From NCBI GenBank assembly GCA_032871835.1, contig CM065295.1, positions 64,353,687 to 64,417,686 on the forward strand: DNA of 64,000 nt, written 5' to 3'. How positions within the stretch are numbered: the stretch's first letter is position 1; each line of letters starts with the position of its first letter. The DNA comes from Dipteronia dyeriana. Lineage: Eukaryota > Streptophyta > Magnoliopsida > Sapindales > Sapindaceae. The notes beneath the pieces are model-generated. The model searched no databases and had not been told where the DNA came from. It worked only from the letters and a program-made list of their open reading frames with translations. Shown piece after piece: positions 32,476 through 45,229 of the stretch. The position numbers were made by a program, and so were the translations under genes.

Positions 32476-33168
32476 TTTAATTGCGTTGATCATCTCCATC
32501 AATAGGATTGACTATCTCCGTTAATAATGTTGACCTCATTAATGGTATTTTAAATGTCATGAAAGTTCTACATTGCCTGAAGGAGAACTCTGGTTATGTA
32601 TTATAGTGGCACGATACCTTACTGTATCGGTCTGCTCTTGTTGGCCTTATTCTGTTAAGCTGGTACCTTCATGATACCATTCCTCTTACCGTGCTAGTTG
32701 GATACGTACCTCAATGGTATCACGGTACTCAGGTATCAGGCTGATGTCGTGGTACCTTGGTTCCAGGCTGGAGGTACCGTGGTACCGGTTCTGCTTGATA
32801 ACTGACATTATGTAGGAGACAGTGTTGATTTCTTCTCGGTCCAAGATATCAAGTATCTCCAGTATCTAGGTACCTGTCCCGATCTAGATTCTACTAAGTA
32901 TGCCCTACCAAGTACCAGACATATGAAAATTCTTCTTTGGACCCTAGTCAAAAATGGTTGTTAACAAAAATCAATACTTTACCCGCATGTTCTCCTTTCA
33001 CCAAAACTCCACAATTTTGAGTTCGATTACAATCACGATCTTGTGTATGAAACCTAATCTCATTTATAACACATGATGCGTGTCTTGTTCCTAATTTTAA
33101 TAGCCACTTGGACAATTTTTTCTAATCTTTATTAAATTTAGTTGATATTTTGTGTTCTAACAGTTGCA

Positions 33169-33219
<51 letters not shown>

Positions 33220-33289
33220 CAAATAAATAAATAAAATGTAATTGATTAATTTATAAATAAATTAAATTATATAAATGAATATCAAATAC
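32476..33289. other. Spacer with GGTACC-rich part and (TA)n
   Basis: The GGTACC/GGTATC-rich segment at about 32600-32900 contains many short palindromes. A 48-bp (TA)n tract lies at 33171-33218. No ORF is supported. Confidence 0.5.
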
Positions 33290-36010
33290 TTGCACGTTTT
33301 GTAAACCATTCATGAAACTCCACCTCTTGTTTCTTCTTTATATTCCTAACACAATCGCTTTCGAGTTCTGCTCTGCATTCCCTACATATGATGTGATGCA
33401 CTAATGGTGAAAATAATTCAATCATATATGAATTATGTAATATGATAAAAATTAAGAATGTAAATTTCTTACATTATATACGGATACACTTCATCACAAT
33501 CATTCAACATATACCACCTAATTTTCGCCAAATCAGATAAATTTAACTTATCATATATTGGGGCCCCTAAAAAATGAACATTTGATTTAAATACAGATAT
33601 GCTTTTCATCTAATTTGCTTCATCTCCATCATAATTTCACTCTGGCCGATTAAAACTTGTCTCAATACCACGGAAGTACATGAAACAGAAAGTTAAGCAT
33701 TCATGATCAGTATAACCTTCAACTATTGAGCCTTCTTAATGAGGTTTGTTTCTTACATAGGCTTTTAATTTATGCATTTTTCTGTTAAGATACGAACAAA
33801 ATATTATAACCTTAAATAAATAGAAAATTTATCAACAAATGACAAGAATCACTATGTTAACTAAATACCATTATTTTTCATAATGATACATCCACCGATA
33901 TTGTGTGGGACCAGCAAGCATTGCCTAATGAGCTAAATGAATGGGCAAGTGGATCATGATATCGAAAAATGAATGTGGAAATATCTTTTCTAACTTGCAT
34001 AATATCTAGACAATATATGTATTAAGTCGTTCCAACACATCCTCTTTCAAAGTCTTTGAAGTCAACTCCTTAAAGAAAAAACATAGCTCAATTATTGCTT
34101 TACGAATATCCTTTCATAAGTATCCACGTAATGCAACATGAAGCAATCGTTGCATGATAATATGATATTCATGACTTTTTAATCCTGAAATCTTGCAATC
34201 CCTAATGTTTACACAACGAGATATATTTGATGTCATGTCATCCAAATGTATTATTGAATGTAAAAATTGGCATAACCCTTATTTTTTTTCAATAGATGAC
34301 AATGAGTAACATGCTAGAGGTAGCTTAGTTTGACGATTAACACATATAGGATGCAACTCACATCGTATTCCCATTTCTTTCAAAACAAGATGAGTCCTAT
34401 ACGTGTATTTGTTTTTTCCCTCAATGTTCATTAATGTTCCCAAAACACTATCATAAATATTCTTTTCTACATGCATCACAACGAGATTATGTCGTAATTT
34501 TAAATTTTCCCAACAAGGCAATTCAAAAAAGATACTTTTTTCGTCCAATTCCAAAAATCAATTTGGATGTTTTCTTTTATTATAAGGGTCCGGTCTTTTT
34601 TCTGAAACATGGTTGGGTTACATGAGACAACTGGTTCAGAACTTTTTATGTTGGTAAAGACTAAAGTTTTGAGCCGTCTTGTATCATGCCATCAAAGGTT
34701 TCACTTCTACACCATTTTTGATTATGTGGCAAAAACCGACGATGGCACTTGTACACAATTTTTTTTCCATGTTTCAACCATTTTATTAGATGTGCCTTTG
34801 TTGCATGAATGATAGGCTAGTTTCTCTTTTGTACTCCAACAAGACAAATTTCCATATACTGAAAAGTCATTGACTGTCCATAACACCGCAACCCGTAAAC
34901 AAAATTTGTGTCCAGATGCAGCATTGTAAGTACTAGCACCAACATCCCATAATTCTTTAAATTCATGATTAATGGTTGTAAATATATATATCAATGTCAT
35001 TTCCCAGGGCCTTAGGTCCTGATATTAGCAATGACATCATGAAAAATGGATCTTTCATGCATTTTCGTGGTGGTAAGTTGTACGGGACAAAAAAATTGGC
35101 CACATATTGTAGGAGTTACTTTACCAAACGGATTAAATTCATCACTTGCTATTCCAAGCCTAGCATTACGTCCATCCATGGCAAATGACATGTGTTCAAG
35201 ATCAAAGTCTTTCCAAGCTTTTGAATCAAATGGGTTTCTTAATACACCGTCATCAACAAGTTTATCCTTATGCCATCGCATGTCTACAACTGTCTTTTTG
35301 GAATATTGAACGACCTTTGCAATATTGGGATTAAAGGAAAGTGTCAACTTTTGAGGCACCCTTTTACTATTTCCATCGTCATAAACATATCTTGGAGTGT
35401 TTCATTCTGGATATTTTTGAATTCATTTTCCTTCTAAAATTGGATGCAATCATGTTTACGTGCATGGATCTTATCATAACCAAGCTCCAAATCCCGAATA
35501 ACCTTTTTGGCCTCATAGTAAGTGTAGGTAGTGTTTCACATTCTCGGAATGCCTCTTGTAGTAACTCAAGCAACATATTGAAAACTTATTGCTCTATTAA
35601 ATGTTTTTAAGCAAAGTAATTTCACAAGAAATGACAATTTAGAAAATTGTTGACAACCTGGATACAATTCCCGCTCTATATCCCTGATCAATTTAGTAAA
35701 TGTATCCGTCTCCAACATAAGGTTTCAATTTCTATCAACATGATCATAATTTGCTTTTTCATCCTGCAAATCGTGTAATGGTGTTGGACCACGAAATCAT
35801 TAAGTATCTCATTAACTTCATCTACCTCATTTGTTGAACTTGTGAGATCTTGATAGTTACCATTATAATCATGGTCTATCAATTCTTCCCTGTGACTTGT
35901 CCATCTAGTGTAAGATGTAACCATCCAATGTAACCATCCCATATGTATACAAATGTTCCTCTACAACATCCATAGATATAGAACAATAATTGTTGCATCT
36001 ATGGTATGAA
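33290..36010 (-). pseudogene. CACTA (En/Spm) tnp2-type transposase remnant
   Basis: On the minus strand, pieces appear in the order of plant tnp2 proteins: VTLDGYILH (about 35920); MRWHKDKLVDDGVLRNPFDS and WKDFDLEHMSFA (35100-35290); LGIASDEFNPFGK; GNLSCWSTKEKLAYHSCN (about 34830); then WENLKLRHNLVVMHVEKNIYD (34440-34520). Next comes the following plant-specific domain (LKSHEYHIIMQRLLHVALRG, about 34150), and YVRNKPH...EGSIVEGYTDHECLTF (about 33700). The last recognisable piece, KKKQEVEFHEWFTKRA, ends near 33290. Length and order fit a nearly full but decayed gene. Frequent stops and frame shifts mean no active enzyme. CACTA terminal repeats were not found. Confidence 0.82.
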
Positions 36011-36379
36011 CATAAAATCACATGGCTTTGCACTTAGTTATGTAACTGTGCAATCCATTACACTTATATCATCTTTGAATTTTTAAGTTATTTCATCCTT
36101 TTTTTTCTTGATGCAGAAGTTGGATAAAAATTTTTAAACTTGTATCTGTTTAGTCACAATTTCTAGTGGACTTACAGTAAAGGTATTTAATATTTTCATT
36201 AAATTGATGTTCACTATTTTGATAATGCTTATAAAAAAGTTTTGTTTTAATTTGTTTTAATTTAATTAAAAACTTGGATGGGTCTTGGTTTCTTGTTTTA
36301 CTTATTGTTCCAATGATTTTTATTTTGTTTTACTATTTCATCTTGCTTTTCTTTTACTAGTTTTTTTTTTTTTTTTTAA
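36011..36379. other. AT-rich spacer
   Basis: Probably leader or edge sequence of the CACTA remnant. No motif is seen apart from T-rich tracts. Confidence 0.35.
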
Positions 36380-36600
36380 GTCAAACGCTTTCATTCAAAG
36401 TAGCTTTATTAACTTTTACGGGAGAGGAGATGTAGCTTTGTTTCTCATGTCAATTTTTTTTTTTTTTTTTTGTTTCGTTCTCTAGGTTGGAATTGGATCC
36501 CTTCCAACATTATGACTTCTGGTTATGTAAAAAACAGCAAATTGAATAATGCACAAAAATTGTTCGATGTAATGCCTAATAAAGGTTGTGTTTCATTTTA
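36380..36600 (+). pseudogene. PPR-gene fragment (pentatricopeptide repeats)
   Basis: Two repeat-like pieces are visible. At about 36384-36450 a frame reads FIQSSFINFYGRGDVALFL. At 36491-36597 another reads NIMTSGYVKNSKLNNAQKLF followed by DVMPNKGCVSF and a stop. Both match the PLS-type consensus of plant pentatricopeptide-repeat proteins, with Gly-Tyr-Val-Lys-Asn and LFDxMP. PPR proteins bind organellar RNA. Here only about two repeats remain, separated by a poly(T) stretch, so this is a relic or a captured fragment. Confidence 0.6.
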
Positions 36601-37788
36601 AATCAATTTTTTAAAACCATGACTTTGACGAAAGTGATTCGAATTGTATGCAATTGGTGGGATTTGATCCATTTGTGGATAGTAGAATGTTGACTACATA
36701 GGTAATTAATTTATGTTCGATGGGTTTGTTCTTATTTCAAGATATTCTTCTCCATTGGTAGAGTAATTTGCAGATCTACTCGGAGTAGATCTACAAATCT
36801 TTTTTTTTATGATTATTTTTAAAAATAAAATAAAATGTATACACTTTTTTTAGGTATCTTTATGTTGAATGCATAATGCATTGGTAATTAAATTAATGTT
36901 TGACGGATTTGTTCTTATTCAAAACATTTCATTTGGATGAGCGATTTTTAGATCTGCATATCTTTTCTTTTTTGAAGGTTTTTCTTTTAAAAAATAAAAT
37001 GTAAACTCTTTTTTTAGGTCTTTTTTAAATAAAATATAAACACTTTTTTAGTTGTTTTATTTATTTTTATTTTAACTAGTATTTTTTTTAAGAGATCTGC
37101 AAGTGGTTTATTTATTGTTATTTTTAACTAGTTTTAAATAATTACTTCAAAAAAAATCAACAAACAATAAAAATTATTTCTAACAATAAAAGTTATATAT
37201 AAATCTTATTTAGTTTTTTTCAGAAAGGAAGATTTCACTTGAAAACCATATATATGTACATATATGATCCACTTATCTTTTTTTTTTATATTGAATCTAA
37301 GGTGTTTTCTTAGTGGTAAATAAAAATTATTGTTAATCTTCAGAAAGTAGGTCACAAAAACAAACAAAAATAAAAATTAGTACAATTTTTTTTATCTCTG
37401 TTCCAATTGGAGCGCTAAAAAGAAGAGAATTTAATATCACACAAGCACAATAGAAAGCCAAAACAAAAAGTCTTAAACTAAAATTAATAAGTTAGTTAAA
37501 GAAAAGTGTATTCACATCTACGTTTTTAGCATAAATTCACATCATTGCATGTGCCAGTAAATAAATTATTATACAGCCACCAAAATCTTTTGTCTCTGAA
37601 AAATCTTGATACAATTTATTATTAATTTTGTTTTGGAATGATTTTGACTAGGTTCGGGAAAGAAAATATTGAAGCAAGATCTCACTTTAGGATAATTGTT
37701 TTCCCGTCTAAGGGATTAATAGGACAGTCAAAATTAGATGAATAATACTATATATCACAATTAAAATTACAGTATTTTATCTCAACAC
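36601..37788. repeat. AT-rich spacer with a duplicated segment of about 180 bp
   Basis: The segment at about 36700-36860 recurs imperfectly at about 36880-37040 (GGTAATTAA, TTTGTTCTTATT, AGATCTGC, then AAAATAAAATGTA). No coding sequence is recognised. Confidence 0.5.
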
Positions 37789-37921
37789 ATGTAATAGTTG
37801 ATGTATTAATTTATGAGTGAATACATATTAATAATTGTTTATCTTACTTATCGTTGTATTCATTCACAAATTGACATTTATTATTGTATTTACTCACAAA
37901 TTGACACATCAACTGTCACAT
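37789..37921. mobile_element. Small foldback MITE-like element
   Basis: The 36-bp arms at 37789-37824 and 37886-37921 are imperfect inverses (AGTTGATGTATTAATTTATG against AGTTGATGTGTCAATTTGTG). Weaker complementarity extends outward. The sequence is non-coding, and the overlapping small ORF is not supported. Confidence 0.6.
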
Positions 37922-38619
37922 ATATTTCGATAGAATATTATAATTTTAGTTGTAATACGTATCATTACTCAAATTATATATATATAAACAGTAAAGATTG
38001 CTTGTTGAAACTGACATACTTGCTCTTCAATATACTGAATTTTTAATTTGAATTCAATCATTTTAAGGTTTAACAATTTTCTAGTGTGAGTTTTCACATG
38101 AAATTAAAAATTCGGACCGAAATTCTTTAAAGCAGACGACATGAAAATTAATATATAAAGACTTAGATTAAAAACTAGACTTAATTCTCTTATGTGCCTA
38201 CATTTTCGCTTATGAGAATATTAATACGTGGAAATGGTAAGATATATCACTTTTTTATATATGTGTTGCAGTGATGTCACCGTTTTAATAATTTAAGTTT
38301 AAAAGATACCTATTATGGTGAACTACCCTTAATTGCCCTTAAATAATCTATTTTTAATCTCATTGTGTTTCCATCTACATTTTGAAAACGATAACTCATC
38401 TGTCTCTCAACAGATTCTGCAGAAGAAAATAACCTATATATATTTGTGACCTTCGTTTATATTTTTTTATATATTTATTTGTGGTTTAACAATGTATACA
38501 TTTGTTATGATTTGTTGTCTAATATTTATATGAACATGTATGAACATTTTATTTTTCAAAGGATCGAGAATATTTCTTTTGAAATACTGACCAAGAAAAA
38601 AAAAGCTCCAAGAGCGCAA

Positions 38620-38638
38620 CCCCCCCCCCCCCCCCCCC
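38620..38638. repeat. 19-base poly(C) tract
   Basis: A pure C run seven bases before the truncated copia LTR. It could fold as a G-quadruplex or i-motif, or mark an assembly-sensitive site. Confidence 0.85.
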
Positions 38639-39639
38639 AATATTTGTCCGGTGAAATTGTCTTAAGAACACTGTGTGAAACACGGGCATCGGTTCTAAAA
38701 TTATTTCTAAGGTGATTTTCTTGTATTGTTGCTTTCTGATTTCCAGATACCAGTCAGGTTTGTTTTTGAATTAAGAATTACAATCTTAAGACAATTTTCT
38801 GTTTTTCATAAAAAAAATTATAAAACATTTTCTTCTTCAAACTTTCTGGTGTCAAAATTCTGGTTCAGATCGTAACGGACTTGATTAATCACTGGTTCGG
38901 TTTTATCATGGGAAATCGGGTTCTTTGGAACACTGATTTCAATTTTTATAAACAACATTAATTTGTGAAAATCGGGTTCTTGAAACACTGATTTCAATTT
39001 TTATAAATAACATTAATCTGTGGAAATTGGGTCTATTATTAAACACCGATTTCAAAATCAATTGTGATTTTAATTGGGTAATCAGGTCTGCAATATCAGA
39101 CACTTATTGTGATTTCCATCGTGAAATTAAGATTTGATATCAACTGTTATCCGTGCTATTATTCCTGATAAAATACTAAAACAATTCTATTTTTGTTTCA
39201 GATATTATAGCAAACAAATCTAATGTGAACTCCAGTGTTCCACTAGAGACTTCGAAAGTTAATCCAAGTATGGGATTAGATACTTCAGCGGTGAATTCTT
39301 TGCTTATGGGTGAAGTACCTGTAGTATTGCCTACTGTGGCTACAACGACTCTGGTCATCAACCCTTTTGTGAGAAACATGCCCGATTCGGTGATGAGCCA
39401 GTATATGAGTCAAGGGAATGTTCCTATGGAAAATTTCTACATGAATTCCGTACCTTCACCGATGAATCATATTGAAAAGCCTGACAAGTTCAGTGGACCG
39501 AATTTTAAACGATGACAGCAAAATATGTTGTTTTATCTGACCACACTGAACCTTAGCAGGTTCTTGACTGATGATGCTCCTAAATCTAATAGTGGTGAAG
39601 AGCGAGATGTTCAGGTATGGAACGTGATTAACACTGAAA

Positions 39640-40905
39640 AGTGTATGTTTACTAAGGGATAATATCATCATTTTACACTTCCAATATGATTAATTCCTCA
39701 ATTTAGACATAATTTCGTTCGTTCGCTTAAATAAATGTGTTGTATAGTAATCAGTGTATTTTTCTTTGTATTGCAGAGGTAATTCGGTCAATTCAGATTC
39801 ATGGAGATGTCAGATGGCAAAACAAATATCGTTTTCAAGTTTAGAACGTCAAAAAGCCTTAAGAAGACCACGAAAGGCATTTTCATAATTTTGACTATTC
39901 ACTGTTCACAGTTGACTTTTACTGTTCATAGTTGACTTTCACTGTTTACTCACGATGCGTTATTGTTCACTCTCGGATGCGGTACTGTTCACTCATGGAT
40001 GGGTTACTGTTCACTGTCACTGTTCACTGAAGGGCATTTTCATAATTTTAACTATTCACTGTTCACAATTGACCTTCACTGTTTACAGTTGAATTTCACT
40101 GTTCAATCATTGATACGGTTACTATTCACTCATGGATGGGTCACTGTTCACTGATGATGTGGCGAAATCTGGACACTCCATTCTAAATTCATCTGATGGT
40201 CAATTTTCATCCGTATTTTGTATAAATAGGGGGTCTCTCTCCCCTAATTTGGATGTCCTGAATCCAAATATGATGTTAGATTTGTGAAATTCTCTCTCTT
40301 TTGTTCTCAAATTCTTAGTTTAAATAAAATAGCTATTTTCTAGTTAAATTTTGTCTGACTAATTTTATATAGTTGGGGCCAAAGGTGATACTATTGGTAT
40401 GGAAATTATGATCCAATTTTGGTAAGTTTATTATTTTTATGCTTTCTCCCCTTTGATCTTTGTGGAGTTTTTGACTCACTGTAGATAGACAAATATTGTC
40501 TAGCACAGTGAGTACTTTTACCCATATTTATCAGAGAGGTTTATCCCCTCTAATCTTTGTGGAGTTTTTGACTCACTGTAGATAGACAGATATTGTCTAG
40601 CACAGTGAGTACTTTTACCCATATTTATTAGAGAGTGGTCAGTGGAGTGGAATACCCTCCCATTAATCTATACTAAATATAAATAATTGGATCATATTCG
40701 AAATACCAACAGTGGATCCCTTAGCCCCAATATTAATTTTAATTGATTTACATTTTATACAAGCTTATTAATTAATCTAGAAATTAATTCTACAAGGACA
40801 AGTGAAAAACCTCCATGTGGTTCGACCCGGTCTTACCGGTTAATTTATTACTTTGACACTTTTATACTTGAGAGTAAGAACACTTCTTTAGGACATGTCA
40901 GAACG
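39640..40905. mobile_element. LTR-element-like insertion in copia gag
   Basis: It splits the gag reading. It holds a TGTTCAC minisatellite (39890-40160, repeated ACTGTTCAC/TCATGGATG units), a promoter-like TATAAATAGGGG (about 40220), and a CCATGTGGTTCGACCCGG...TTACCGG segment (about 40815) of the kind found just inside plant Ty3/gypsy LTRs. There is no coding sequence, so it is probably a non-autonomous or partly deleted LTR element. Ends are approximate and no clean target duplication was found. Confidence 0.5.
40373..40730. repeat. Inverted repeat enclosing two tandem 97-bp hairpin units
   Basis: Arms at 40373-40420 and 40685-40730 are imperfect inverses, from TTGGGGCCAAAGG to the complement of CTTAGCCCCAA. 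Inside, a 97-bp unit is duplicated (40448-40544, 40545-40641). Each unit has a strong hairpin, CTCACTGT...AGACAA-ATA-TTGTCT...ACAGTGAG (40475-40512 and 40572-40609). Confidence 0.8.
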
Positions 40906-41627
40906 CTATTGATGCATGGAATCACTCGGATTTCCTATGCCGTAATTACATGCTGAACGGACTATTAGATTCGTTATATAGCGTCTATTCTTCAAAGAAA
41001 ATAACCAAAGAACTGTGGAAATTATTAGACCGGAAATACAAAACTGTGGATGCTGGTTCCAAGAAGTTTATTGTGGGCCGTTTTCTTGATTACAAGATGG
41101 GGGATTCCAAGACAGTTATGAGTCAAGTCCAAGAGCTACATGTGTTTCTGCATGAGATACATGCCGAAGGGATGACCCTGAGTGAAAATTTTCAGATGGC
41201 TGCAATCATTGAGAAGCTTCCTCTTTCATGGAAAGAGCACAAGCGAAAGGAGATGAAGATCGAGGATCTGATTCTCAAGCTTCATATTCAGGAAGATCAC
41301 ATGAAATATGACAAGAAAGATGTCAATGCGCCTAAAGCGAAGGTCAATGTGGTTGAACATGGGCAAAGTTCCAAACTGAAAAAGAGCAAGCCTAGGAAAA
41401 GATCCAAATTGGGTCCTAGGAGAGGAGTCTCAAATAAGCTAAAATTCCAAGGGAAGTGCTTCTACTGTGACAAACTGGTTCATAAATCTTCTGAGTGCCG
41501 GTTTCCAAAGAAGAAGAAGAACCATGAGGTAAACGTGGTTGCTAGGATATCAAAAGATGTATCCGAGATCAATCTCTCTGCAGTTGTGACAGAAGCAAAC
41601 CTGGTTGGATCAAACCCAAGGAAGTAG

Positions 41628-42060
41628 TGGTTGGATACTAGGGCCACTCGCCATATATGCTATGATAGAGAGATGCTTAATACATTTGAAGAAATAAAGA
41701 ATGAAGAAAAGTTATGCATGGGCAACTCAGCCACATCTGACGTGAAGGGACGTGGTCAAGTCATTCTCAAGATGACCTCTGGTATAACCCGAGCTTGAAC
41801 AATGTGCTGTATGTACCAAATATTCGTAAGAACTTGGTGTCCGGTTCATTGCTCAATCAGCATGGGTTCAAGATGGTGATTGAATAAGACAAAATGGTTT
41901 TAACCAATCAGGGAACTTATGTAGGTAGGGGATATGTAACTGAAGGGCTTTTTAAGCTTAATGTATCTGTTGTCAAAAGAACAATCAATAAAGATAATTC
42001 TTCAGTTTATTTGCTTGAGTCTTCCAATTTATGACATGGTTGACTAGGACATGTTAATTA
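41628..42060 (+). pseudogene. Copia 1 protease and pre-integrase region
   Basis: WLDTRATRHICYDREML (from about 41630) is the copia protease active-site segment, normally Asp-Ser/Thr-Gly-Ala, with Arg here in place of Gly. [20 protein letters not shown] and GHVNYDTLRRL follow, typical of the region before integrase. A one-base change near 41797 breaks the frame, and stops occur at 41886 and 42031. Confidence 0.75.
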
Positions 42061-42960
42061 TGATACTTTGCGTAGATTAATTAACTTAAATCATATTCCC
42101 GTATTAAATATTGATCCTAAACATAAGTGTGAAGTTTGCGTTGAAGCAAAACTAACAAAGTCATCATTTCAAACTATTAAAAGGAAATTTGAACCTCTTA
42201 ATTTAATTCACACAGATATATGTGATTTAAAATTTTTTCAAACAATAGGTGGCAACAAATATTTCATCACATTTATAGATGATAACACCAAATACTGCTA
42301 TGTATATTTGTTGAAAAACAAGGATGAAACTATAGAGAAGTTTAGTCTCTATAAAACTGAAGTTGAGAATCAACTCAATAAGAAAATCAAGGTACTGAGA
42401 AGTGACCGAGGTGGTGAATATGTAGCACCGTTTGCCACAACACGGAATCATACATCAAACCACTGCACCATATTCCACTTAGCAAAATGGTATTGCAGAA
42501 TGTAAAAATCATACCTTGAAATATATGATGAATGCAATGCTGATAAGTTTTGGAGTGCCTCGGAACATGTGGGGTGACGCTATATTGTCTAGCAATTACC
42601 TTTTAAACAAGGTACCCCCAAAGAAAGAAGACAAGACCCCATATGAACTATGGAAAGGAAAAAGCCTTCCTATAAATTCTTACGAATGTGGGGGTGTCTT
42701 GCCAAAGTAGTCGTACCTATACCTAAGAAGGTGAAAATATGTCTGAAAACTGTTGACTGCATTTTCATTGAATATGCACAAAACAATAGTGATTGAATAT
42801 GCACAAAACAGTAGTGATTGAATATGCACAAAACAGTAGTGTTCATCGATTCTTGGTCTATAAATCTGACATATCATATATACATAAACACACGATAATG
42901 GAATCTAGAAATGCAATGTTCTTTTAACATGTATTTCCATGTAAATCCAATGATGAAGCA
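42061..42960 (+). pseudogene. Copia 1 integrase
   Basis: CEVCVEAKLTK is part of the zinc-binding region. HTDICDLKFFQ has the first catalytic Asp and RSDRGGEYVAPF the second. The Glu region is damaged by frameshifts near 42430-42500. AMLISFGVPRNMWGDAILSS and YELWKGKSLP follow in 42516-42710. A 25-bp threefold duplication at 42767-42841 destroys the frame in the GYAQNS-like segment after it. It would have inserted cDNA in an active element. Confidence 0.83.
42767..42841. repeat. 25-bp unit tripled inside integrase coding
   Basis: Units at 42767, 42792 and 42817 are nearly identical (ATTGAATATGCACAAAACAG core). The period of 25 shifts the frame each time, so this expansion happened after, or caused, inactivation. 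Confidence 0.93.
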
Positions 42961-43059
42961 AGCTTTTCAAAATGAACACATGCTGATAGTTATAAGGACC
43001 AAGAACAAGGAAATGAAGTAAAGGATGAACCTAGACGTAGCAAAAGAGCAAGGACGGAA

Positions 43060-44642
43060 ATGTCTTTTGGTCTAAATTTTATGACCTTATTTCTAGAAGG
43101 TGAACCTCAAACTTTTAAAGAAGCGGTAAGCTTTTCAGAAAGACTCTAGTGGAAAAAGGTAATTAAGAGCGAAATTGATTCCATTTTTCAAAATCATACT
43201 TGGGAATTAGTGGATCTTCCTCCGGGATGTAAACCGCTAGGATCCAAATGGATTTTCAAAAGAAAAATGAAAGCAGATGGATCAATTGATAAGTATAAGG
43301 CCAGACTTGTAATTAAAGGTTACAATCAACGAGAATGCCTAGACTACTTTGATACATATTCTCCTGTGACGAGAATAACCTCTATTAGAATGATACTTGC
43401 AATCGCAACTTTGCGAAATCTTGAAGTACATCAAATGGATGTAAAACGGCTTTCTTAAGTGGAGATTTAGATGAAGAAATTTACATGGAACAACCTAAGG
43501 GTTTTTCTGCTCCAAGACAAGGAAAGAAAGCCTGTAAATTGGTGAAGTCTTTATATGGTTTAAAGCAAGCACCAATACAATGGCATGAGAAATTCGACAA
43601 TGCTATGATGTCAAATGGATTTAAGATCAACGAATGTGATAAATGTGTTTATGCCAAGGACACAGAAAAAGGCTATATCATTGTGTGCCTTTATGTTGAT
43701 GACATGCTCATTTTTGGTAGTAATGATATAATGATCAAATCTACCAAGGATATGTTGAAATCAAGATTTGATATGAAAGATATGGGACCGGCTGATGTAA
43801 TGCTGAGAATGAAAATCTTAAAGACATCTAATGGACTCATACTAAGTCAATCACAATATATTGACATGATTATTGAGAAATTCAACAAAAATGATTCTGG
43901 AATTTCCAGAACACTAATAGATACAAATCTACATCTATCCAAGAATAAGGGTGAGAGCATCTCTCAACTTAAATATTCTCAAGTGATAGAAAGTCTGATT
44001 TACTTAACAAGTTGTACAAGACTAGACATAGTGAATGCAGTCAGCAAATTAAGCAGATACACGAGTAATCCAGGAACCGATCACTGGAAAGGAATAATAA
44101 GAGTATTGAAGTACTTACGATTCACTAGTAATCATGGATTGCATTATACCAGTTATCCATCTGTCCTAGAAGGATACACTGATGCTAACTGGAAATCTGA
44201 TATGAAGGATTCAAAATCCACTAGTGGGTATGTGCTCACACTAGGTGGTACGACGCTATCTTGGAAATCCTCCAAACAAACATGTATAGCCAGATCTACC
44301 ATGGAATATGAGTTTATAGCATTAGATAAATATGGTGAGGAGGTTGAATGGCTACGCCAATTCTTAGAAGATATTCCAAGATGGCCGAAGACTGTGCTGG
44401 AGATTTACATTCACTGTGATAGTCAATCAGTAATAGGAAAGGCACAGAGCAACATGTATAATAGGAAGTCTAGACATATACGTCGAAGACATAATACCAT
44501 TAGACAACTAATCTCAATTGAGTTTATCACTATAAACTATGCAAGGTCAAAAGATAACATTACGGATCCGCTAACTAAAAGGTTAAACAGAGAACTAGTT
44601 GAGACATCATCAAGAAGAATGAGACTAAAGCCCAGTAGATAA
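43060..44642 (+). pseudogene. Copia 1 reverse transcriptase and RNase H
   Basis: The RT start WELVDLPPGCKPLGSKWIFK and YKARLVIKGYNQ lies in 43210-43457. One A is missing in the run at 43443-43446, shifting the frame away from the expected DVKTAFL. The rest is one open frame of 385 codons (43485-44642), with [16 protein letters not shown], the catalytic YVDD (43692-43703), [19 protein letters not shown], and the RNase H segment [20 protein letters not shown] ending in [13 protein letters not shown] and [10 protein letters not shown]. Most catalytic residues remain, so the decay is recent in this part. Confidence 0.9.
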
Positions 44643-45229
44643 AAGTCGATACAATGGACACCCAACCTAGTTGACTAGAGATCCCAAGATCTAGGTTCAA
44701 TGGGACAACCAAGTTGTAAGACTCAGTTGGATCACTGTGGGGGTTACCCTCAAGTCCAGTCCTGTGATGAAACAGTAATGCCCGTAGGGAAAAGGTTAAA
44801 CTATGTTTTTAATGATTCTTATGTGTCGAAATTTCTAGTTATGGAAATCCGAGCAGAGTAATACGGGTTACTCTTAATTAAGAAATCACCTATGTGAGAG
44901 AGAAGTGGGGCCGCTTCTAAAAGAGAATAGTGAATGGCTATATTCTCTAGAGACTCTCACAGAACCAGGGGCATGTTCATGGCCAAAAAAAACATAAAAA
45001 TGAGAACCAAATTGGGTCTGGAAGATACCCATGTAAGGTGTGTGATCGTTTACACAAACGGCAAAACAGTTCAAGGATATCACATCTACTTATCAACCAG
45101 TAAAGTAAGCATACCTTACAAAGGAAGGTTCAAAGGGTAACACCTACCTATCTTATGCAGGTTTCGACAGTTTGAACTTACCAAACATCTTCTTTGTGTC
45201 CCTAGGTCAATTTCATTCATGTGGAAGAT
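44643..45229. other. Copia 1 region between pol and 3' LTR
   Basis: Non-coding, with the usual untranslated sequence of this copia group. Small ORFs overlap in both strands without motifs. A polypurine-like stretch (GTGGAAGAT) ends at 45229. Confidence 0.6.

Larger units (their letters stand above)
39200..41627 (+). pseudogene. Copia 1 gag, interrupted
   Basis: The N-terminal part (39225-39630) ends with EKPDKFSGPNFKR and then LFYLTTLNLSRFL, the usual start of the copia capsid domain. The C-terminal part resumes at about 40905 ([20 protein letters not shown], then [27 protein letters not shown] and [16 protein letters not shown]). It ends with a zinc knuckle [14 protein letters not shown] (41458-41499), matching CX2CX4HX4C. 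Between the two parts lies the insertion at 39640-40905. A TGA replaces Trp at about 39513. Confidence 0.85.
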
